NCBI GenBank assembly: GCA_905250025.1 | Contig: CAJNOJ010000046.1 | Span: 456,061-520,060 of the forward strand | Reading direction: 5' to 3' | Origin: Adineta ricciae | Lineage: Eukaryota; Rotifera; Eurotatoria; Adinetida; Adinetidae | Length of the DNA: 64,000 bases | Shown: positions 1 through 15,200 of the stretch, in pieces | Numbering within the stretch: the stretch's first letter is position 1 | Layout: every line of letters starts with the position of its first letter | Made by a program: the position numbers and the translations under genes | The notes under the pieces: model-generated | The model's input: only the letters and a program-made list of their open reading frames with translations | Database searches by the model: none | What the model was told of the DNA's origin: nothing

Positions 1-553
1 TGGATGATTGAATTGAAAATGAAAACCATGAATACGAATGAGAAATAGTTCACAATCAACTAATGTATTTCGTAAACGATGGTATTCATTCGATATACGC
101 AGATACGGTCGATCAGGATGAAGTGTTCTAACGATGAATGACTTACAGAAGCAAAAATAGAGATGTTCGTCTTACCGATAGGTGACATTAATCAAATCTC
201 GAATCTTCACATGTTCTTCTTCGTATTTACTTGCCAGAGACAAAGCTGTTGCTGCTAATGTCTATGACAAAGCAATATTGAAAACTAGTGTCTCAATTAT
301 TCAACTTACATATTGATCGAAATCAGTTTCTTCTAAATGACATGAACATTTATGATAAATAACAGCAGCTGATGCAGTTGTTACGATACTCAAACGAAGT
401 TTCGCCGCTAAAATTAAACAGAACGACAGATATATGTGCTTTTACGAGTTTCATTTATTTACCACACTCAAACATATAGCTAATGATTACATAACGTTTT
501 TTCTCCTCATTTGTCACACTTGATAACGATGTCATTTGCAATCTAAAACTCAT
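1..553 (-). CDS. CCNQ: Cyclin-Q (FAM58A-like), 3' end beyond window
   Basis: Orphan cyclin that in animals activates CDK10. Read on the minus strand, the start ATG is at 553-551 and at least three introns are visible (about 408-465, 262-309 and 128-175, each starting GT and ending AG). The exons translate to cyclin-box sequence typical of FAM58A: YVIISYMFEC, then VTTASAAVIYHK, then LASKYEEEHVKIRDLINVTY, then DCELFLIRIHGF. These follow the order of the family (IYHK.., KVEEQH..RDIINV.., QCELLMLRVLRF). The C-terminal part lies before base 1. It is on the same strand as THOC1, whose stop is only about 150 bases upstream of this start. Family assignment is from remembered human protein features; the exon ends are inferred from GT/AG and frame continuity. 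Confidence 0.85.
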
Positions 554-700
554 TAACTCACACAAACAGTCGATGCAAGAAAGTGAGCGATGACTTTTGT
601 TTTCCTGATTGAAATTCTTTTTTTATAAAAAAAATACAAGTATATGTATGAGCTGTGTTGGAACACGAACGCATTAAACAAGCAAGAAAAAAGTACGAGA

Positions 701-3366
701 TTATGTGGATGTTCGTTTGGCTAATGAAAATCGTCGCTCGCGATTGTCATCATCGTCATCTTCATCGACTTTGGGTGCGACAGGTGTCGATGTTGTCGTT
801 GTTGTTGCTTCTTCTTCTGTTTCCTGGTCAGTGTTTGTTGTTTCACCTGTGCTAGGAGGATTTTCTAAGGGTTCGTCGTCAATATTAGTATCTTCTTCTT
901 CTTCATCTCCATTTGTTGTCGATGTTGCCGATGGAACAGTAGAATTGGTGCTTGCTGTTGCCGTCGACGTTGTTGTTGACGAAGTCATATGTTCACGTCG
1001 AATTTTTTCACATGTTGTGACAAGGAATTGCGCCATACTTGGAACTGTTTGAGCATTTTGAACGAAAAAGTATGGAGATTGACGAGCTAATAAACGTAAT
1101 GCACGCCAAATGAGTGAAGAATCTTCTTGCAGAAATTTTTCTCGTTCTTTATCGATATCTTGTGCTGTTGGTTGTTTGTTTTCTTGAGAATCATTATTGG
1201 ACAGTTTTGAGGACACTTCTTGAAGTTGTTCAATAATAGGATCGAAAAATTGACGAATGGATGGAACGTATTGTTGAGAAGGATTGCGTAGATCTTCAAA
1301 GTTCATTGCACGACGTTTCGATGATTGTTGAATCGATTGTCTAACATACAGAAGAAATTTAGAATGGCGAAAAGCATTCTGTAAGGATTTACCGAATACT
1401 ATCGGATAATCGATATGGTGCATAGGTTTGCGATGCATTCTTTTTCTTCAAATCAAGTTTCGCCTTGGAAAAATCTGGACAACCATTATTTTTCCATAGA
1501 TTCCACATTTCCTCTCGTTTGAGTATATGCTAAATAAAACGTTGAGTGAAGAAATAATTTCAGACAGGTTTGTCTAACCTGAATCGAAACTGTGAATATC
1601 TCGGCATTTGTCCCTGTTTGTTTAAGTAACTAAAAAAAAAGAAAATGGTGATACTTTTCTTGGAGCAAGAGCGCAGTCTACTTCATTAATTTGATGTGTT
1701 GTTCTTTTAATCCATTGAGATTGTTCTTCATTGAGAGTTTGATGTGGTTGTTTGAATTTCACAGGTAAAACAAGATATTGAAAAACAATAAGAAACTGAA
1801 CGAGAATGTTTTGACGAAATGTCACATCATTCAATTGTAATTCCAATAGCTAATGAAATCAAGTCCAATTAACAACAGCATTACTTTCACACGAATCAAG
1901 AGCTCACTTTTTCACTTGTTAAATACTTCGCAAAGAATGAATCATCAGTTGATGAAACTGTTTTCACATTGTCTAATTGATTGTTAACAAATATTTCCAG
2001 AACTTGATTTGCATTCTAAAACAATCGATCAATCGATGAAAGATCAATTCGATGCGAACGTTACTTACATGTACAAAAGTGTTCCATGATGTTCGCTCCC
2101 AAAGTTGAAATGGCTTTGAGAAATAGTCTTGTAACATCCAAAAATTTGAATAGAATTCAGCTGAATTTTTCTGATGTCTACACAATAACACACCGACAAA
2201 AATCAATAGAAGACGAGTAGTTTCCAATACTTACAAATCATGAATTTCTCCATCTTCATCCACTTCCATTTTCTTTTCTTTCTAGAAAATCCAACGAAAA
2301 TTCGAAATAGCCCATGAGGCAGTCTTTTCAACGAACTTCAACTTCTTCAACAGGCGAAACAGCTTGCTTGGTTTTCGTTAGTTTTGTCACATTGTCTGTG
2401 TTGAAATGACCGATTTGATTCAAACCTAAATAAAGATTCACGAAAAATGGAAACAAAAGAAATCAAAACAAACATACCCGACTTTTCATTCAAAGGAAAA
2501 AGTTGTGCCAGAAATGTTAATATACGTCCGGAAAAGACCGTTTTTTGCATTTTCGATAAACGTTTCAGTAAATCTAAATGCGTCTCATGTCATATTCTTT
2601 GTCAACAATAACGCGATGATTTACCATTGCACATTCTAAGAAGTACATTTTTCACCGATGGGAAAAACGTCGCCTAGAACACAAGAGAAGTCTCGTTGTA
2701 AAACATAAATTTCATCAAAGCAAAGATACATACCGATCGCCAAACTGAGGCATTTTCTTCCAACACAATAAAGATTCTTTCACCGACATCGATCGTTGTA
2801 TAAGCGAATAAGTCATTGAACAGATAAATGGGCATTGCCGCAGCAGCAAATTCTAAACGAGATGCAATGGAGAGTATGATTTTAAACAAGAAGTCACTTT
2901 ACTGTGACTCACCACTATGAACTGCTTCGATAGCACATCCAATAAGATGACGAACACTAGCCAAAAATTGATCGGTAACAAAAGTTGATGTTTCCATATC
3001 ATCAAGATTTGTACCATGTGTTATCTCTACTTGCTGTTCCTATGAAAGAGAAATTTGACGATTCGAACGCGTGTAAGAGTTTCCATGTACCATTAAACGA
3101 AAAAGAACCGATCGAAATGCATGTTCCACTGCAGTCCGGTATTCCGGCGATTTGTTTCTATGAACACAAATGATTTTTTTTTAAAATTCAAAACATCATA
3201 AGACTCACTTGTCAAGAACATCGCGAACTCTTTGTACATTCCATTGCGATGCGTTCAAATCAGTCTGATACGAAGATCAAATAGAACTCTTTCTATATTT
3301 AACAGAATATCTTACTTCGATATGTTGTCGAATTACTTCAAATGTTGACGAATTCTTTTCGATCAT
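701..3366 (-). CDS. THOC1: THO complex subunit 1 (HPR1/THOC1)
   Basis: Subunit of the nuclear THO/TREX complex that couples transcription with mRNA export. About ten short introns. Exons in order show AVEHAFRSVLFRLM (near 3150-3080), IYLFNDLFAYTTIDVGERIF (near 2830), TVFSGRILTFLAQLFPLNEK (near 2530), FWMLQDYFSKPFQLWERTSW (near 2110), ELQLNDVTFRQNILVQFLIV (near 1840) and, in the last exon, WRALRLLARQSPYFF, all diagnostic THOC1 blocks in the right order. The chosen start (3366) gives MIEKNSSTFEV and directly follows a TTTTTCAG acceptor, so either an upstream exon or trans-splicing is possible. The C-terminus is odd: after the WRALRLLARQSP block it runs into a Thr/Ser and Asp/Glu-rich tail ending RRFSLAKRTST, with no trace of the C-terminal death domain of vertebrate THOC1. 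Length estimate 650-700 residues. Confidence 0.9.
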
Positions 3367-3734
3367 CTGAAAAACGAAATCAATTATGATTAAATATTTC
3401 TGTATATATTCATCTTAATTTTTTACACATTGACAATCAACACAATGGAATAATCATTTAAAAAAAGGAAAGAAAAGAAAAACATACACACGAAAATTGA
3501 CTATAATCATTCGGAACTCATGAATAATTTTCGTTTATTCACATCGGAATCTGTCTATGTGTCAGAAGAATTAACTTGATGGTTTGTTCGTATCTGACAC
3601 ACATAAATAGAAATGGAAAAAGGTCGAATCACTGTCGCGAATAAATACTGTCCACAAAAGCAAAATACCAATCGGAAAGAAGAATAAATGGAATGACTAA
3701 TTAAATGTGTGACTGAAAAAAGAACATTGAATTA

Positions 3735-6700
3735 TCATTTGAAGAAGTTTTTCATTTCTTCCAATAAATTCGATAAGAAATGCATTTCAGTTGACTTGCC
3801 ATCGATGGCAATACCGTTAGATGATTTCAAAAGTAGTGCTATCGGATGGCCTAGAACACTTTCTGAATATAAAGATGCAGCAGAAGCAATTTGATCAACA
3901 ACTAAAAAGAGAAGGTTCTGTTTGTTGAAATTTTCAAATGAATTCGATGTACAAACCAGTAAATCGATAAGATTGACAGAGAATTTTAAGTATAGATGGA
4001 AAATCTTGACTAGATGATGGAATATTGATATGTGATTGACTAGTTAAAGTACTTGAACTCATTAAATCAGCAAATGCATTTCTAAAAATCAAATATTTGT
4101 TTCTTTTTATCAAGAAGAATGAATTTCTCTTACGAATCTATTGTTTTCTTTATTAAATATTGTGAACAAGGTAAATCGAGTTTGAATTCAATTGTTTCTT
4201 TAGAATTTTCACTCGAGGGTTTCTAATTAAAACAAAAAAAAACGGAAAAATTCTTCATCTGTTCTCTATTCGATTTCAACTTACATTAATTGTATAAGTT
4301 AACGTTGTTTTTAATTTTTGTGGAAATGATATGGCTGTAATTGCAAAGTATATATGGATATAATATTCAGCATGCGGAAACACACTGATTGATGGAAATG
4401 AAACATGATTTGGACTAGTTGTGTTCAATAATTTCGAACTCATACTATCGATCACATGCACATCAATCTGATTGATAATTGATGATGTACGATTTTTTAA
4501 TAAAAATGTCACATCTAATTGAGCAGGAGACGATGATGGAGTAATGGAAGATGTCTGTAGATAAGAAGAGTTCGATCGTTTTATTTTTTATGTGGATCTG
4601 AAATGAAGACTTACGATGAGTAAATGTTCCGATTCAGCAATTGATTTATAAATAGCTGGTTCGTTGGCTTGTTGGTTGGAAGAACTCATTGGATTGATAT
4701 CATCATCACCCATGATATCGCGAACTAATGGTGCTGAGGTTAGTGTCTCTGTTGTCGACTCCTTCCCTTTAGGCTTCTTCTTTTTCACCTTCTCTTTAGG
4801 TACAGTGGTCTCAACAATGGTGCTAGTCGCTGCTGGCGGTTGTAGTGGAGTTGGTGATGCAACGCGTTTGTCTTCTTCGTCACCAGGTGATAACTGTTTA
4901 TAATCGGTACGTTCTCGTTTTGACTTCGATTTGGGTTTTTCATCCTTTTCAGTTTTTTTCTTCTTCTTTGTCTTTGTTGTAGCCGTTGTTAATTGTTCAG
5001 TAACTGTCGAAATGGGTTCTGGAACTGCTAGTGCTGGTGCTAAGGGAGGTACGACATGTACAGGTTCGCTCAAATCGATATTCAATGCACGATGGGGGTC
5101 ATATTTTTTGTTTTTTCCAACATATTTTTCTTCGTCGTTGTCTTCATTACCACTTTCAGTAGCACCTTCGGGTAATTCTCCGCCACGTGTTACTTTGATT
5201 GCTGGATAGAGATTCTCATCGACATTGTCAGCAGCTGCAGAATCAGTTTTTCTCGTTGATTTCTTGCCTTTTTTCGCTGATCCACTATCCGCCTTGGATT
5301 TGTTCTTTAAACGATGATTTTCTTGATCAATTTTCGACTGACGATACAATTGATCGGATGATACTAGTTGCAAACCAGCAGGAATAGTTCCTTTCGACAT
5401 TGCTGGTTGTGAACGATCACTGCTATCCAAAATGGCCGATGATACATTCGTCTAAAGATTGAAAATTAAGAAAAACATTGTTCGCGTTTGTAACGCTTAC
5501 TTGTGCAGTTGATTTCGATTTTTTCGTTTCTTTTATATAGAATGGATTTAAATGTTCGCTTTGTTTTCTCGTCTCTCGTTGTTTGTCTAATTCTTCGCTT
5601 GTTAATTCAGTATATTGTCTCGGTGAGTTATCACCTGTATTCGAGCTAAGATTGCTTGCATTGTAATAATTTTCTCGTTGATCGTCCGAAAATAAACCTT
5701 GTTTACTGTACTCGTAAGGATTACTTGGAACTGTTTCGTCTTCGCTTTCAGACGGTGGATCATTGATCCAAGCATCCAAATCCAACCTGAAAGAAACAAT
5801 CGACATATATATATTGGTGGATATCGAGTGACTTACCCATTCGGTATGGCAACTTTGCGTTGAGCTTTGCTTGCAACAGGATTGAGAACGCCATCGAAGA
5901 GAACTGTCAGTTCGTTCGGATTAAATTCCGATTTTTCGATTAATTTTAGTACGACTTTAAGGATATTTAAAACCACACTTGCCTTAGTTAGGAAAGAAAA
6001 TCTTTTAGTAATAGACATTTGAAGAAAAACAATTCGAAAAACATACTCGTTCTTGTGCTTCAACATCGCCACTCGATAAAAACACGGACATTTTCGTAAT
6101 CGCCATCGAAACAAGATCTTTGGCCACTGTTCCACCATTCTCCGATGATATAATTATATGCGTGATGACTTTCAAGATGTTCTGATAATAAACTGATTGA
6201 ATATGTCCAGGGAATGACGTTATCTTCGTATTTAGCATTGCTTCCAAAGTTTTTTCTGGTTCTTTCAGACTCCTATAACAAAAGTTTCGTCAGAAATTTC
6301 TCTCGCATATTATCACACTTACGAGCTGAATTCTCCACAAATCCACGCAGCTGCATATAAAACTTCAGCAACACTGGAAGAATTCGAACCAAGAATAAAA
6401 ACATGCGCATTTTCCAGAAGAATCGCCTAGAATAACTCAATACAGAGTTCTGCAAAACTATACAAACAAACATTACCATTTGATTACATGCAAATTGACG
6501 AATCGATTCCACTCGAACAGCTACATCGAGTAATTGTAATGATATCATACCGCCATGTTTTGTGCCCTCGAGTCGAGTGAGTTCAACCAAAATGCTTACA
6601 TACCTATGAAAACGAATGTTTAGTAAGAAAAGAAGATCACTGCACTGACCATTCGAAATTAGCTATATACTGGTAATCATTTTGACTACAAACTCCGATG

Positions 6701-8448
6701 ATTTTCGATAATAATTCATCGCGATAATGTGATCCTTCAGATTTATGCATATGGATCATTAGTTTTCGCACAATTTCCATTAAGTTCTTTTTCGATACCT
6801 AATAGAAATGATCGAAATTAGTCGCATTCTCTTCGAAACAAAATTCATTGTTTACCATTCCGGAAAGAAGGCCAAGTGCTCGTAAACGAATGGATTCATC
6901 TTTATCATCCAGACATTGAAGAATTAAATCATTATGCGCTTGAACACTTTTGGGATGTGTTTGCAATATTTTCGACATGGCAAGGAGGCCAAGATATTTC
7001 ACTAAATAGCAAAAATGTTTCGGATGAAGTTCTTCAATATACTTCTCGCTTACAATTCTGATCCGAATCTTCGATAAGAATACGAAGTTTCTGTACACAT
7101 AATTGAATCGACGCTTCATGATTCGGTAAACCTGTTGATATCGAAACAAGAACTAAAGCAAAGCAAATGATATGATTCTGATCGAGTTTTGCCTTACCAG
7201 CAATGACAGTATTGATACATTCATAGAGTAAAGACATCGCAGATGTACTGTGAATTAAATTTGTTAATGGTTCAATCAATTTCTTGCCTAATCTTGGCTC
7301 CAACGGTGTTAATGCACCAAACTAAGAAAAAAAACAAGCAAGTTTTTGATGAAAGTACGCACGAAAAGTTCATACTAGTTTAATGATTTTGATTAAAACC
7401 CAATTGTTTGTTGATGACGTCATCAAACGAAAGAAAATCGGTGCTAATGAAAGATAATTCTTTGGATTGCGTCTTGCTAGCTCACAGATGACATTGACAG
7501 CTGCCGCTTGAACACCTATAGGAAAAACCGCGGTCACGAAAGAGTATTTTGATTGAGTAGCGAGCAAACCTGGATCTTGATCTTCCAATTTCTCACGTAA
7601 ACGTGGAAATGCAGGTTTGAGTGCATCTGGATTATTTAAAAATACTTTATACAAAAGCAAAACTGCTCTTTTCCGAATATACGGTTTCGTTGACGATAAC
7701 TAAATGAAGTTTTCTCATATCGGTCAGCCCAATCAACAATGTTTTTCCTTCTTACCAAACTCATAATATCATTTGCTAAATCTCTCGCCAGATCAGCGTT
7801 AATGAAACATGAGAGACCACTCATTGCCAGGCCAGCTTCATACATCGACGAGCTATTCAGGTCCTAAAATATTTTCAATGAAATCCGAAACAAACTCAGC
7901 AAGTTGATCAATCACTTTTCGAATCATATTTGTTGTTAACATCAATACATCGGTTCCTTCATGAAAACATTGCGATGCAGCCAAATAACCAATTCTCTAA
8001 ATAAACACAAAAGTTCGAATAGATAATTCACATTGAATATTTCATACTTTGAATGTGAATTTATTTGAACTCATGACTTCGATTATATTAAATGCACTCC
8101 ATGATATGTCATAGCCCAACATTTGAAGCTAAATGATAACGAAAAATTTGTCAATCCAACAATGTCTTTCGTATTGTTATTCTTACATATGTTAATTTAT
8201 TAACAGCATTGGCTTTGACCGACATATTCTCTTGTTTCAATTCTTGTTTGATCTCATCAATGGCTTCGTTGATAAATTTTGACTAAAAAAGATAATCCAT
8301 AATGAAAATTCATTTGATAGATATTTTAATTTACTTCATCATCCTTATGGCTTCGTATTCCTCGAACGAGATCATGTAAACTTTTGTCAAATATCGGTCC
8401 AAAACTATCTTTTGCTTTTTTCACCACTTGGTCCATTGTCGTCGACAT
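3735..8448 (-). CDS. AP3D1: AP-3 complex subunit delta
   Basis: Large subunit of the AP-3 adaptor, which sorts cargo from endosomes to lysosome-related organelles. Start ATG at 8448 (MSTTMDQVVKKAKDSFGPIF), followed by LHDLVRGIRSHKDDE. Adaptin armadillo-repeat sequence continues through GLSCFINADLARDLANDIMS (near 7800), NPKNYLSLAPIFFRLMTSST (near 7450), LGKKLIEPLTNLIHSTSAMS (near 7290) and ILQCLDDKDESIRLRALGLL (near 6930). A hinge begins LDLDAWINDPPSESEDE (near 5790) and is followed by a lysine-rich linker (4588-5430). The C-terminal ear follows, with LYSESVLGHPIALLLK and SNLLEEMKNFFK before the TGA at 3735-3737. More than fifteen short introns. About 1,150-1,200 residues, the usual size. It is transcribed divergently from SLC35B1. 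Domain order is complete and the assignment is firm; individual exon ends in the ear region (3900-4600) are less certain. Confidence 0.93.
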
Positions 8449-8704
8449 GACGTTTCGATTTAGATAAAATAAATTTCTTCTTCTTCTCACAATCTATATA
8501 GACATCGTTCAGTAGCCATTTATCTCGATCTTCAACCTTTCCATCATAGATGTCCTCCGATCTCATTCGCTGAGCCTGTTATTTTCTTTTCTGTTTAAAT
8601 ACATGTCACAATAAATAAAAGGATACACGACGGTCCGCTGGCTACGAAGATTGATTTATTTCCGACGAGTGTGATTTCAAAATCCACGCACAGCAATATT
8701 CATC
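8449..8704. promoter_or_regulatory. Divergent promoter interval AP3D1 / SLC35B1
   Basis: About 250 bases separate the AP3D1 start from the likely SLC35B1 start on the opposite strand, so both promoters must lie here or overlap upstream exons. No TATA box or named motif was recognised by eye. Called from gene arrangement only. Confidence 0.4.
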
Positions 8705-9906
8705 ATGGAGGGACTGGTCAACATGTGAAATTTGGAAAGTTATGTATTTCTTTTGTCGGGATATTTGTTTCATATTTAGTCTTTGGGATTGTTCAAGAAT
8801 CAGTGTAAGAATAAGAAAGTTTTAATTGAGTTGATAAATCATTTTGTTTCAGTGTTAAGGGAACCTATGGGAAGAATGACAAATTCACATTTATTTTATC
8901 TCTTGTCTTCTTTCTGTGCATGTTCAATGCTATTGTATCGAAAATAAGTATGTCTCCGTCTATTTTCAATTTAGAAAAAATATAAGTTTTTGTTGGTAGT
9001 CTTAAGTATCCGAAGATCACATCGAGATTCGACACCTTCGGTCATGTATGCATTCGTCTCCTTTACGTATCTATTCGCGATGCTCTCGAGTAATTATGCA
9101 TTAGAATTCGTGAGTTATCCAATGCAGGTAAATAGTTTACGACTGAATTCGTTCGTTTTTCTCCGATTGTCCGTTTTAGGTTTTAGGAAAGTCAGCGAAA
9201 CCTGTACCAGTCATGCTTTTCGGTGTCTTAATAGCCAGAAGACGTTATCCATTAAGAAAATACCTTTATGTTTTGTTAATTGTTATTGGTGTAGTTCTGT
9301 TTATGTATAAAGAACCGAAAGAAACAGAAAAAGCGGCTGAAGAAGGAGCAATGATTGGGATAGGAGAATTCCTTTTGGTATGTTAATTCTAATGATTGGA
9401 GATTAATTATACTTGACCAATCTGCTTTAGTTTGTTTCACTTGCTTTTGACGGATTAACCGGTGGTTTACAAGATAGTATTCGAGCTAAGCATAAAGTTC
9501 AAGCTTATCATATGATGTTTTCCATGAATCTCTGGTCATGTTTATGGTCGTTTATCGGTATTATTTCCACTGGTGAAATTTTTAGTTTTCTCAATTTTCT
9601 CCAAACATATCCAAATAGTATTTCAAACATTCTATTACTCGGTTTGACAGGTGCAATAGGACAGGTAAATCTTACCGAAAACAATTGTTTTTCATATTGA
9701 AATTTTTAATCTAATAGAATTTCATCTTCTTGACGATTGAATGGTTTGGTCCACTAACATGTTCGATTGTTACAACTACACGAAAATTTTTTACAATTCT
9801 TTGTTCCGTATTTATTTTTGGCAATCTACTTACAACGCGTCAAATAATTGCAACGATATTGGTGTTCCTCGGTCTTGTTCTTGAGCAAATACCTAGTAGA
9901 ACATGA
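8705..9906 (+). CDS. SLC35B1: Solute carrier family 35 member B1 (ER nucleotide transporter)
   Basis: Multi-pass ER membrane transporter of the nucleotide-sugar family, reported to exchange ATP/ADP in mammals. Exons read [20 protein letters not shown], then [51 protein letters not shown]-type sequence (here [20 protein letters not shown]), [26 protein letters not shown] and [20 protein letters not shown], ending IPSRT. These are family hallmarks in correct order, about 320 residues, with hydrophobic helices throughout. The C-terminus lacks the KKxx retrieval signal of the vertebrate protein. Two oddities: the only nearby ATG (8705, MEGLVN) is out of frame with the first conserved residues (frame of 8725) and meets a TGA at 8726; and the splice after SKI (near 8947) does not keep phase with a normal-length intron. 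Either small sequence errors or undetected splicing explain this. Confidence 0.82.
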
Positions 9907-10157
9907 TACTGATAGTATTATTCTAACTATCATCACAGTTAATGAACTTTCTATTTTGTTTTTATGCTTGAATCATGATGAGATCGAATAAAAAAGAAAT
10001 AGGAAAACACACATCATGACAAGGTCATTGTACTCGCATACTCAAGTCTGTACCCTTGAAGAGAACGCAAAAGAGAAAAAAAAGCACCGTAAAGAAGGTT
10101 ACGAAACAAAACACACTCGTTTTTTTTTCTTTTTGGGAGAGAGTCGCAGACATCGGC

Positions 10158-11812
<1,655 letters not shown>

Positions 11813-12290
11813 ACAAATCATATCGTTGTTTTCTTTCATTTATCATCTATTTAAAGCATTTCAAAACTTTTATCAAGTAATTCTGTTTTATTTTTCGAAT
11901 CCAATAATAATAATAAACATCAAGACAGACTCAGTCGATTGTTCTGGAATGGTCTCTAAACGAATATTTTTGTTTCTTGCCTTAGATTTCAATCAAACAG
12001 GAAATTTAACTTATCAATCACGTGTATAATTCATGTACATAGATCGTGATGAATCTATTCACAGAAACTTTGTTCAATATATAAAAAATAGAGAATAGAA
12101 AACGACAGGTTCATAAATTTTGAGACAAAAAATATTCTGAAAAAGAAACATGTTCAACAGAACGACTGTTCGAAAGAAAGAAAAACATTCGTACTGAAAA
12201 ACTTAATGTCCAAAAACAAATCACGAGAAGAGTGGCATATCGCGCACAAATTCTGAGAAAAAAAAGATCAAAATAACTTGTACAACAAAA

Positions 12291-15200
12291 TTAAAGGTAG
12301 AAAAGACGATCAGCAAGTTCAGGATTAAAGTCCTGATGTAAACTTTGACCAACCAGAAAAGCTAATTTATGAGCATATTGACAAACAGCTGGTACACGGA
12401 TGGTACCTGGCCAACTAAAATCAGAATTTTACTTAGAAAAACGCTCGTCGCATGTTCTTACGAGACCTACTTATAGTATAAATGTGTGAGTTTAAAAGTA
12501 AGCCGTTGCATGTGATCAACTTTGAAACTAAATAGTTGGTTTTCGATAATGAAAGTTATTGGAGAAAACGAGAGTAATTTTACTTTGTTCGATCCCAGAT
12601 GACATTGTAATGTGTAGGTGCAACAGTGCCTTGGCGTGCGCATTGAGAGATTAAATAGAAATCATACCATTCCGCTAGAAAAATCAGTGAAAAATGTACG
12701 GATACGATTGAATGCACACTCAGCTTACCATTCGTCACGGTATGATCGATAATTGTACCTGGTGGTGGATTCATCATGGATGTACTACCCATTTTTGCAA
12801 AGAATCGAGCATTGCCTCTTTTCTTCACAATAACTACGGCTAATTTTGGTCTAAAACATTCATGTGAACAAACGTTAATTTTTCGAAAGTGAACACGTCC
12901 TACTGGTATCCCGGCATGATCTTTGGAAAAGTATCAATGATTTGTGGTAATTCATGCTCAGCAACAACAGCTAATTGCCCATCCGAAACACCATCTCGAT
13001 AGAGTACAACTAATTAAACCAAGAATAAATATGCAAGAACGATGAATCAGAAGATAGAATTACTTTTTTCCGGCAGGGTGTTATTCACGCGATGATATTC
13101 TTTCAATGAATCTAATTGAAATGAATTCGATATCATTTGTTAAATTAATTTCTTTTACCTCGCATGCATTGTTGCAAACCATCCATTAATTCTTGTGCTG
13201 TGCGATTATAAATAATACGAGAATAATATCGAGTACATGTAACATTGGTCGATGCAACGAATGCGCCTACACTAGCACCTGAAAAGATCGAAAAGTTACC
13301 TTGAGAAATGATCGATTCATATCTTTACCTTTTCGTTTTGAATCGTGATATGAATCCATACCAATAACCATTAATGTTTTTGACTAAAATCAATTTTTTT
13401 AGTTTTTATTTTTCAAATCAAGAAGTTTTTTACCGGTATCGTCACACCCCAAATTTCTCCGCCGAGTTTTGCGTTCAATTGAATACCAACTTTAGTTGCT
13501 ACGGACATCAATTGATTCTTCTTCGAGATCGTTTTTGCTAAAACCATCTATCGGAAAAGTCAAACTATAGCATCATGTGCTAAAAGAATAAGTTCATACT
13601 TGAGATGGCACAGGATTATCCAAACACATGTATTTCTTCAAAGCATCATATCGATCCTTACGATTATTCGGTAGGATGCAAAGAACAAGATCGGTATTTT
13701 TCTGAATTTTTTCTGGTAAAACACTTAAATACGTTTCCGGACGATCATTTGGTAGTTGAATTCTATTAGAAAAGAATGAAAATCCAACGAGAATAACATT
13801 GTCAAGAATAACTTACACATTGGGATATTCAACTTCCATACCGAATGGTAAACATACTTGATGGAGTGCATTGATAAGTTCATCGCCAAGTTCGCGTAAA
13901 GATGATGGATAGAAAACTATCCAATGTTTGAGATTTTTACATGATATATGTTTTAAACTACGACCTTCTCGGCTCCAATCAGCTTCATCATGTTTATATC
14001 GAATCGATCGGTTTGCATAGAGAATTTGCTCGGATTCAAGAAGACGACCATCGAATTCGACTAAACCAGTATCTAAACTAATCTCCCATTTCTTTAATTC
14101 ATCTCGTGCTTCTTGACTGCTACAAAAGAAAGTTCTTAATGGAGACACGAGATTCAAATCAATGAAATTACTTTTGAATATCATGACAAAATTCAGTTAG
14201 TTTGTCAAAACGAGCCATTGGACCAATATGAGTATGGGTGGCCAATTCTTTCATAAATTGAAAATCTGATCGCATAACATCAGAGATACCTAGAGAAGGA
14301 AGATTTTACAAGAATCGAGGAAAACACAAGAGAACTTACCGGTGACACAGCATAATTCTGGAATAAGCATCAGTGGACCTGTTTGTCCAGCACGACGATC
14401 TTTTTTCGATGGTTTACTGATCAGTAATGGTTGAGTCGTATCTTCGATCTTCAACTGATAACGCTACAAATATTCATCAGTGAAAACAGATTTGTATGTC
14501 TAATAGAACTGATCAACTTACATCATAATAATACTTAACCAATGTTTCATCGGTGCCATCACGCTTTTTGAATGTATAATTGGGTGATTTATCTGGAGAA
14601 AAACAACAGTTCTGTCTTCATTTCAAATGTTTTGAACTAACCCCATGCAATTTCATCAATTTTGTATGTTTTCGAGTTGTAAGTTGTCAATACAATCTAG
14701 ATGGGAAGTAAATTAAGCTTTTACATGGACAATGAAGTCACATCATACTTGTCCAACAAGTTCTTTTGTTGCTTCGTCTTGTGCACGTTTAAAACTAAAT
14801 AAAATCTCAATACATGATCGTATTTTCGTTTGAACTTACTCAACAAATTGGGTGAATATGTCTTGAAGACGATTGAACACAGTGGTTTTGTTCAAAACCT
14901 ATTGTAAAGGATAGAATGAGTTCAAATTAAATTGTATCAGAGAGAAAAATCGAACCTTGTGGGATAGATCAACATTGATCATTAATGAACCTTCGTATAT
15001 GTTAACATTTGTTAGAAAACCTGGAAAAAGTGTTAAACGATAACGTTCCAAATCCACTTTTCGATCAAATTGATAATAATTTCGACCGATTAGTCTTAGG
15101 CCAGATAGTTCTAATAATCTAAATTACCAGTATATAGGATTCTGATAGGATATTTCTTCGAATATTACTTTCGTACGATTAGATTAGCCTAAATAGAAAG

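Noticed and set aside
705-1052. 115-codon plus-strand frame rich in serine and valine
   Set aside because: Antisense to the low-complexity THOC1 tail, where Thr and Asp codons read as Ser and Val on the other strand.
4664-5387. Plus-strand frames opposite the AP3D1 linker
   Set aside because: Shadows of the lysine-rich linker exon on the minus strand.
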